Source: Collimonas fungivorans
Lineage (GTDB): Bacteria; Pseudomonadota; Gammaproteobacteria; Burkholderiales; Burkholderiaceae_D
Length of the DNA: 64,000 nt
Assembly (NCBI RefSeq): GCF_001584145.1
Contig: NZ_CP013232.1
Coordinates: 4,774,001-4,838,000 of the forward strand
Direction: 5' to 3'
Below, piece by piece: positions 18,690-28,300 of the stretch; position 1 is the first letter of the stretch, and the number at the start of each line of letters is the position of its first letter. The notes under the pieces were generated by a model. It was not told the origin of the DNA. It did not search any database and saw only the letters and a program-made list of their open reading frames with translations. Position numbers and translations under genes: made by a program.

Positions 18690-18860
18690 CTAGGCGGCGA
18701 ACAGATAGCGGACGGCGGACAACAAGCGTTCCGCAGTGCCGGCGGAAAACATCATGCTCAGGGGGAACAGCAAAGCCAGGCCAAGGGCTGGCGCAGCGTT
18801 AAAAGTCGCACTTGCGGACGGTAATGGTGTGGTGCTGGGCACCCGACGTAATTTGTTCAT
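18690..18860 (-). CDS. Small unknown protein upstream of adhesin B (56 residues)
   Basis: A short frame from ATG (18860) to TAG (18690) has an excellent ribosome site, GGGAGG, five bases before the start (minus strand CCTGGGAGGGAAAAATG). The product starts MNKLRRVPS, has a central hydrophobic stretch (ALGLALLFPLSMMFSAG) and ends VRYLFAA. It could be a small membrane peptide, a leader peptide controlling the adhesin 98 bases downstream, or a remnant of an adhesin 5' end. I know no family for it. The strong site contrasts with the weak ones of the adhesins themselves. Confidence 0.5.
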   Translation of the reverse strand: MNKLRRVPSTTPLPSASATFNAAPALGLALLFPLSMMFSAGTAERLLSAVRYLFAA

Positions 18861-19133
18861 TTTTCCCTCCCAGGAAATTCAGCGTTGTTATTACCGCAAG
18901 GAACTCTTTAATCACATCAAGGTGGCGGAGGCGAAGTGATCGGCGTCACGTTCGTCTCAACTGCCGGTATCAAGAGCCCAGACAATTCAGAAGACAGCCG
19001 AAATTTATCACCGCATCTCGTTCCATTTTTCGCAACTTAACAATCTTTGACACCGTGTAACATTGGTTCACACTTTCTTTTCCCTATGGCAACTTTGTGT
19101 CTCACGGATGCCACTAAATCACTCATTTTCAAC

Positions 19134-19154
19134 ATGGTATTTTGACAATACCAT
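19134..19154. promoter_or_regulatory. Inverted repeat upstream of the small frame and adhesin B
   Basis: ATGGTATT - ttgac - AATACCAT, perfect 8-bp arms, between the adhesin C terminator (19212) and the small frame. A second near-palindrome, GTGTAAC-ATTG-GTTCACAC, is at 19055-19073. Both are candidate protein-binding sites in the control region (18861-19211) of the small frame/adhesin B/adhesin A unit. No clear promoter boxes were found. Confidence 0.35.
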
Positions 19155-19211
19155 CAAAAACAAATGTCAAATCTTCGCCCGAGCACCTGGCCGACAAAAT
19201 CGCAAGGCGAC

Positions 19212-19249
19212 AAAAAACCCGCAATAACTTGGCGTCATTGCGGGTTTTT
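19212..19249 (-). terminator. Rho-independent terminator after adhesin C
   Basis: aaaaaacccgcaat and attgcgggttttt pair across a 9-11-base loop, with T runs on both strands. It lies about 58 bases after the adhesin C stop. A very similar sequence ends the GTPase gene at 31301-31333. Confidence 0.85.
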
Positions 19250-19306
19250 CGGTGCTGCTTTCTTGTTACATACTGGGCCGGGCGATCCGGCCGCCATCGA
19301 GGCAGG

Positions 19307-22300
19307 TCACCAGAGCTTGAAGTCGACTCCGGCCGATACACCCCAGACACTGCCGGTGGTGCTCACGCCGACGCCCCAGGTATTGTTGCCGCTGCTGGTT
19401 TTTGCCCTGAATTGCAAAGCAAGCGCGCCATAACCCTGGTAAGAGCCGATACCTACCCCCATCCGCCCTTCGCCGCGCTCCAGCGCCGTGGTCACGGCAC
19501 CCGCCATCGCCATGCTCATGGCGACGCCTGAATAAGCGATCCGCTGCACGGTGCCAATCTGGTTTTGCACGCTATGGAGCTGCGACACATTCACCGCATC
19601 GGTCGGATTGACCCCTGGAGCCACATTGGTGATGCGGCGCTCGTTGCCGGCGGAACCGACCGATACCGTATTGGCCTGGTCCGCCACCGAGTACGCGCCT
19701 AGCGCTACGGAGTTGTTCGCCGTAGCCTGCGATTCGGCGCCCATCGCTACCGAATTGTTACCGGAAGCCAATGCGTTGTTGCCGATTGCCACCGTCGGAT
19801 CGCCGGTCGCCCGGGCGTTGTAGCCGATCGCCACCGAGCCGGCCTGCGAAGCCAGGGCACGGAAGCCGACCGCCGTGGTATTGGTGTCGGTTGCCTGCGC
19901 ATTTGAACCGATCGCTGTCGCGCCATCCTTGGTAGCTTGCGCGCACAGGCCGGTGCCGGTGGCATCCACGCCACTGACGCTGCCGCAGGTGGCGGCGTTG
20001 ACATTGTTGACTGCCGTACCGCTGGTGCCGCGGGTCTGCACCGAACCGTTGCTGTTGGCGCCGCCGATAGTCGTCGCCCCAATCGTCGAGCCGTTGGCGC
20101 TGGCAGCGTTGGCGCCGTCCACCAACGGCTTGAGCGACGTCGACAGGGAAGTTGCGCCATTGGCGATGTTGTTCAGGCCGGTGGAGAGCGACGTCACCGT
20201 GCTCAAGCCGGTCGACAAGGAGGATATGCCAGTAGACAGGGAAGAAATCCCGCTCGAAGTCGAGGTCGACAGCGAACTTACATTGCTGTTCGTGTTGGAC
20301 AGGCCGGTCGACAGCGAATTGACGTTCGAGGTGCTGCTCGACAGCCCTGTGGACAATGAATTGATGCTGCTGGTGTTGGTCGACAGGCCGGCAGAAGTCG
20401 AGGTCGACAGCGAGTTGACGTTGCTATTCGTTGTGCTCAGGCCGGTGGACAGCGAGCCGAGGCCGGCCGAAGTCGACGTCGACAGCGAGTTCAGCTGGCT
20501 GAGATTGACGGCATCGGTATTTTGCGTACCGGCTGCCACGTTGATGATCTGCCGTTCCTTGCCCGCCGAACCGACTGACACCACATTGATGCGATCCGTG
20601 CCAAGGACTGATTGATTGATCGAATTGGCGCCGATCGCCACCGAATTCGAACCGGCGCTCACCTGGGCGTTATCCGAACCATCCAGCTTGCCGTCCGCCT
20701 TGAAGTAGTTGGCGACACCCGAGTTTTGCAGGCTGGTCGACAACGACGTGACGTTGCTATTGGTGCTGCTCAAGCCCGTGGACAAAGAGCCCACATTGCT
20801 GATGGTAGTGCTCAATCCGGTCGACAGAGATCCGATGTTGCTTGTGGTGGCGCTCAGGCCGGTGGACAGTGAAGCGACGCCGGTCGAAGTCGAGGTCGAT
20901 AGCGACGAGACATTGCTGTTGGTTGTACTCAGGCCAGTAGACAACGAAGCGACGCCAGTCGATGTCGAAGTCGACAACGAGGAGACATTGCTGTTCGTGG
21001 TGCTCAAGCCGGTCGAAGTTGACGTCGACAGCGAGGCGATACCGGTGGATGTCGAGGTCGACAGTGACGAGACATTACTGTTGGTTGTGCTCAGACCTGT
21101 CGACAATGAAGCAACGCCCGTCGACGTCGAGGTCGACAGCGACGACACATTACTGTTGGTCGTACTCAGACCTGTGGACAGCGACGCGACGCCCGTTGAT
21201 GTTGAAGTCGATAACGATGCAATGCCAGTCGATGTCGATGTCGACAGCGATGTTACGTTGCTATTAGTTGTGCTCAGGCCGGTGGACAGCGAAGCAACGC
21301 CCGTCGACGTCGAGGTCGACAGCGACGAGACATTGCTGTTGGTTGTGCTTAGGCCGGTAGACAGCGAAGCAACACCGGTCGAAGTCGACGTCGACAACGA
21401 TGAGACATTGCTGTTGGTTGTACTCAGGCCGCTGGACAGTGAAGCCACACCAGTTGATGTTGAGGTCGACAGTGACGAGACATTGCTGTTGGTTGTGCTC
21501 AGGCCGGTGGACAGCGAAGCGACGCCCGTTGATGTAGAGGTCGACAACGACGAGACATTGCTGTTGGTTGTACTCAAACCGGTGGACAGCGAAGCGACAC
21601 CAGTCGACGTCGACGTCGACAACGACGACACGTTGCTGTTGGTTGTGCTCAGGCCGGTGGACAACGAAGCGACGCCGGTTGATGTCGAAGTCGACAACGA
21701 AGAGACATTGCTGTTCGTGGTACTCAAGCCGGTCGAGGTAGATGTCGACAGCGAGGCGATACCGGTTGATGTCGAGGTCGACAGCGACGACACATTGCTG
21801 TTGGTTGTACTCAAGCCAGTGGACAACGAAGCGACGCCAGTCGATGTCGAAGTCGACAACGAAGAGACGTTACTGTTAGTCGTGCTCAAGCCAGTCGAGG
21901 TAGATGTCGACAGCGAGGCGATACCGGTGGATGTCGAGGTCGACAGAGACGTTACGTTGCTGTTGGTTGTACTCAAGCCAGTAGACAACGAAGCGACGCC
22001 GGTCGAAGTCGAGGTCGATAGCGACGAGACATTGCTGTTGGTTGTACTCAGGCCAGTGGACAACGAAGCAACGCCAGTCGATGTCGAAGTCGACAACGAT
22101 GAGACATTGCTGTTCGTGGTGCTCAAGCCGGTCGAAGTGGAAGTCGACAGCGAGGCGATGCCTGTGGACGTCGAGGTCGACAGCGACGACACGTTGCTGT
22201 TGGTTGTGCTCAAACCGGTAGACAATGAAGCAACGCCGGTTGATGTCGAAGTCGACAACGACGAGACATTGCTGTTCGTGGTACTCAAGCCGGTCGAGGT

Positions 22301-25300
22301 AGATGTCGACAGCGAGGCGATACCGGTAGATGTCGAGGTCGACAGAGACGTTACGTTGCTGTTGGTTGTACTCAGGCCAGTGGACAACGAAGCGACGCCA
22401 GTCGATGTCGAAGTCGACAACGAAGAGACGTTACTGTTAGTCGTGCTCAGGCCGGTCGAGGTAGATGTCGACAGCGAGGCGATACCGGTTGATGCCGAGG
22501 TCGACAGCGACGAGACATTGCTGTTGGTTGTACTCAGGCCAGTGGACAACGAAGCAACACCCGTTGATGTCGAAGTCGACAGCGACGAGACATTACTGTT
22601 CGTGGTGCTCAAGCCAGTCGAGGTAGATGTCGACAGCGAGGCGATACCGGTGGATGTCGAGGTCGACAGAGACGTTACGTTGCTGTTGGTTGTACTCAGG
22701 CCGGTGGACAGTGAAGCCACACCAGTTGATGTTGAGGTCGACAGTGACGAGACATTACTGTTGGTTGTACTCAAACCGGTCGACAACGAAGCGACGCCCG
22801 TTGATGTCGAGGTCGACAATGACGAGACATTACTGTTGGTTGTGCTCAGGCCGGTGGACAGCGAAGCGACTCCCGTCGATGTCGACGTCGACAGCGATGT
22901 CACGTTGCTATTAGTTGTGCTCAAGCCGGTGGACAGTGAAGACACACCCGTCGACGTCGAAGTCGACAGTGACGACACATTACTGTTGGTTGTACTCAGA
23001 CCGGTGGACAGCGAAGCAACGCCCGTCGACGTCGAGGTCGACAGCGACGAGACATTGCTGTTGGTCGTGCTTAGGCCGGTAGACAGCGAAGCAACACCGG
23101 TCGAAGTCGACGTCGACAGCGAGGACACGTTGCTATTAGTTGTGCTCAAGCCGGTGGACAGTGAAGACACACCCGTCGACGTCGAGGTCGACAACGACGA
23201 CACATTACTGTTGGTTGTACTCAAACCGGTCGACAACGAAGCGACGCCGGTTGATGTAGAGGTCGACAGCGAGGACACATTGCTATTCGTTGTACTCAAA
23301 CCAGTGGACAGTGAAGCAACACCCGTCGACGTCGAGGTCGACAGCGACGAGACATTACTGTTGGTTGTACTCAGGCCGGTGGACAGCGAAGCAACGCCCG
23401 TCGACGTCGAGGTCGACAACGACGAAACATTGCTGTTGGTTGTACTCAGGCCGGTAGACAGCGAAGCAACACCGGTCGAAGTCGACGTCGACAACGACGA
23501 CACATTACTGTTGGTCGTACTCAGACCTGTGGACAGCGACGCGACGCCCGTTGATGTTGAAGTCGATAACGATGCAATGCCAGTCGATGTCGATGTCGAC
23601 AGCGATGTTACGTTGCTATTAGTTGTGCTCAGGCCGGTGGACAGCGAAGCAACACCCGTCGACGTCGAGGTCGACAGCGACGAGACATTGCTGTTGGTTG
23701 TGCTTAGGCCGGTAGACAGCGAAGCAACACCGGTCGAAGTCGACGTCGACAGCGAGGACACGTTGCTATTAGTTGTGCTCAAGCCGGTGGACAATGAAGA
23801 CACACCCGTCGACGTCGAGGTCGACAACGACGACACATTACTGTTGGTTGTACTCAAACCGGTGGACAGCGAAGCGACACCAGTCGACGTCGACGTCGAC
23901 AACGACGACACGTTGCTGTTGGTTGTGCTCAGGCCGGTGGACAACGAAGCGACGCCGGTTGATGTCGAAGTCGACAACGATGACACGTTGCTGTTGGTTG
24001 TGCTCAAACCGGTAGACAATGAAGCAACGCCGGTTGATGTCGAGGTCGACAGCGACGAGACATTACTGTTCGTGGTGCTCAGGCCAGTAGACAACGAAGC
24101 GGCGCCAGTCGATGTCGAAGTCGACAACGAAGAGACGTTACTGTTAGTCGTGCTCAGACCGGTCGAGGTAGATGTCGACAGCGAGGCGATACCGGTAGAT
24201 GTCGAGGTCGACAGAGACGTTACGTTGCTGTTGGTTGTACTCAGGCCAGTAGACAACGAAGCGACGCCAGTCGATGTCGAAGTCGATAACGATGAGACAT
24301 TACTGTTCGTGGTACTCAGGCCGGTCGAGGTTGATGTCGACAGCGAAGCTATACCGGTAGATGTCGAGGTCGACAACGACGAGACATTGCTGTTGGTTGT
24401 ACTCAAGCCAGTGGACAACGAAGCGACGCCAGTCGATGTCGAAGTCGACAACGAAGAGACGTTACTGTTAGTCGTGCTCAAGCCAGTCGAGGTAGATGTC
24501 GACAGCGAGGCGATACCGGTGGATGTCGAGGTCGACAGAGACGTTACGTTGCTGTTGGTTGTACTCAGGCCAGTGGACAGCGAAGCGACGCCAGTTGATG
24601 TCGAAGTCGACAGCGAAGAGACGTTACTGTTGGTGGTGCTCAAGCCGGTCGAAGTTGATGTCGACAGCGATGCGATGCCCGTGGACGTCGAGGTCGATAG
24701 CGACGAGACATTGCTGTTGGTTGTACTCAGGCCAGTGGACAACGAAGCAACGCCCGTTGATGCCGAAGTCGACAACGAGGAGACATTGCTGTTCGTGGTG
24801 CTCAGGCCAGTCGAGGTAGATGTCGACAGCGATGCGATGCCCGTGGACGTCGAGGTCGACAGCGACGACACATTGCTGTTGGTTGTACTCAGGCCAGTAG
24901 ACAACGAAGCAACGCCAGTTGATGTCGAAGTCGACAGCGAAGAGACGTTACTGTTCGTGGTACTCAAGCCGGTCGAAGTTGACGTCGACAGCGAGGCGAT
25001 GCCCGTGGACGTCGAAGTCGATAATGACGAGACATTACTATTCGTGGTGCTTAGGCCGGTCGAGGTTGAGGTCGACAGCGAAGTTACGTTGCTGTTAGTG
25101 GTACTCAGACCAGTAGACAACGAAGCAACGCCAGTCGATGTCGAAGTCGATAACGATGAGACATTACTGTTCGTGGCGCTCAGGCCGGTCGAGGTTGATG
25201 TCGACAGCGAAGCTATACCGGTAGATGTCGAGGTCGACAACGACGAGACATTGCTGTTGGTTGTACTCAGGCCAGTGGACAACGAAGCAACGCCAGTCGA

Positions 25301-28300
25301 TGTCGAAGTCGACAACGAAGAGACGTTACTATTAGTCGTGCTCAGACCGGTCGAGGTAGATGTCGACAGCGACGACACATTACTGTTCGTGGTACTCAGG
25401 CCAGTCGAGGTTGAAGTCGACAGCGACGATACATTGCTGTTGGTTGTGCTCAGTCCAGTAGACAACGAAGCGACGCCCGTTGATGTCGAAGTCGACAGCG
25501 AAGAGACATTACTGTTAGTCGTGCTCAGACCAGTCGAGGTAGATGTCGACAGCGAGATGATACCGGTCGATGTCGAGGTCGACAGCGACGACACATTGCT
25601 GTTGGTTGTACTCAGGCCAGTGGACAACGAAGCAACGCCCGTCGATGTCGAAGTCGACAGCGACGAGACATTGCTGTTATTCGTGCTCAGGCCAGTCGAG
25701 GTAGATGTCGACAGCGAGGCGATACCGGTGGATGTCGAGGTCGACAGAGACGTTACGTTGCTGTTGGTTGTACTCAGACCGGTCGACAGCGATACGATGC
25801 CAGTGGACGTCGAGGTCGATAGCGACGAGACATTGCTGTTCGTGGTGCTCAGGCCGGTCGAGGTTGATGTCGACAGCGAAGCGATACCGGTAGATGTCGA
25901 GGTCGACAACGATGAGACATTACTGTTCGTGGTGCTCAGGCCAGTGGACAACGAAGCAACGCCAGTCGATGTCGATGTCGACAGCGAAGAGACGTTACTG
26001 TTAGTCGTGCTCAGGCCGGTCGAAGTTGACGTCGACAGCGAAGCGATACCGGTAGATGTCGAGGTCGACAGAGACCTTACGTTGCTGTTGGTTGTACTCA
26101 GCCCAGTGGACAACGAGGCGACGCCAGTTGATGTCGAAGTCGACAACGAGGAGACATTGCTGTTCGTGGTGCTCAGGCCGGTCGAGGTTGAAGTCGACAG
26201 CGAAGCGATACCGGTTGATGTCGAGGTCGACAACGACGAGACATTGCTGTTCGTGGTGCTCAGGCCGGTCGAGGTTGATGTCGACAGCGAAGCTATACCG
26301 GTAGATGTCGAGGTCGACAACGATGAGACATTACTGTTCGTGGTGCTCAGGCCAGTGGACAACGAAGCGACGCCAGTCGATGTCGAAGTCGACAGCGAAG
26401 AGACGTTACTGTTAGTCGTGCTCAGGCCGGTCGAGGTTGATGTCGACAGCGAAGCGATACCGGTTGATGTCGAGGTCGACAACGACGAGACATTGCTGTT
26501 GGTTGTACTCAAGCCAGTAGACAACGAAGCGACGCCGGTCGAAGTCGAGGTCGACAACGATGAGACATTACTGTTCGTGGTGCTCAAGCCAGTGGACAAC
26601 GAAGCAACGCCCGTTGATGTCGAAGTCGACAACGACGAGACATTACTGTTTGTGGTGCTCAAGCCGGTGGACAACGAAGCAACGCCAGTTGATGTCGAAG
26701 TCGACAGCGAAGAGACGTTACTGTTAGTCGTGCTCAGGCCGGTCGAGGTAGATGTTGACAGCGAAGCGATACCGGTTGATGTCGAGGTCGACAGCGACGA
26801 CACATTGCTGTTGGTTGTACTCAGGCCAGTGGACAGCGAAGCGACGCCTGTCGATGTCGAAGTCGACAGCGAAGAGACGTTACTGTTCGTAGTGCTCAGG
26901 CCAGTCGAGGTTGATGTCGACAACGATGAGACATTGCTGTTCGTGGTGCTCAGGCCAGTGGACAGCGAAGTGACTCCGGTTGATGTCGAGGTCGACAGCG
27001 ACGACACGTTGCTGTTGGTTGTACTCAGGCCAGTGGACAACGAAGCGACGCCTGTTGATGTCGAGGTCGACAACGATGAGACATTACTGTTCGTGGTACT
27101 CAGGCCAGCGGACAACGAAGCGACGCCCGTTGATGTCGAAGTCGACAGCGACGAGACATTGCTGTTGGTTGTACTCAGGCCAGCAGACAACGAAGCGACG
27201 CCAGTCGATGTCGAAGTCGACAACGATGAGACATTGCTGTTCGTGGTGCTCAAGCCGGTCGAAGTTGACGTCGACAGCGATGCGATGCCCGTGGACGTCG
27301 AGGTCGACAACGATGAGACATTGCTGTTCGTGGTGCTCAGGCCGGTCGAGGTTGAAGTCGACAGCGAAATTACGTTGTTGTTCGTGGTGCTCAAGCCAGT
27401 GGACAACGAAGCGACGCCAGTTGATGCAGAAGTCGACAGCGAAGCGATGCCGGTAGATGTCGAGGTCGACAGCGACGCCACATTGCTGTTGGTTGTACTC
27501 AGACCAGTGGAAGTCGATGTGGAGAGCGACGAGACATTACTGTTTGTGGTGCTCAGGCCGGTCGAGGTGGACGTCGACAGCGAATTCAGCTGGCTGACAT
27601 TCACGGCGTCAGTGATGGCCGTACCTGCCGCCAGGTTAGTAATCTTCTGGCCACTATTGTCTATGCCATGGGTGGTCGTTGCGCCGGTAACAGTAAGCCC
27701 GGCGGTCGTGATGCCGGTCGACAGCGAAGCGACCGTTGTGCTCAAGCCTGTGGACAAGGATGTCACGCCACTCTGCGCCGTGCTGATGCCGGTCGACGTC
27801 GAGGTAGACAGCGAAGAGATGCCGGTAGACGTTGATGTCGACAACGACGCCACATTGCTGTTGGTCGTGCTCAGACCAGTCGATGTGGAAGTCGACAACG
27901 ATGTCACACTGCTTTTGGTTGTACTCAGACCTGTGGAGGTTGAAGTCGACAACGACGAGACATTGCTGTTGGTGGTGCTCAGGCCGGTTGAGGCCGAGGT
28001 TGACAACGAATTAATGCCAGTAGACGCCGAAGTCGATAGCGATGAGACATTACTGTTAGTGGTGCTCAAGCCGGTCGAGGTAGAGGTCGATAGCGAAGTC
28101 ATGCCGCTGTTAGTCGTACTCAACCCTGTTGATGTCGAGGTGGACAGTGAAGCAATCCCGGTCGAAGCCGATGTCGACAGCGAAGTCACGCTGCTGCTGG
28201 CCGTGCTCAGACCTGTGGAGGTCGACGTCGATAGCGATGAAACATTGCTGTTGGCGGTGCTCAGGCCTGTCGATGTCGATGTCGACAACGATGAGACATT

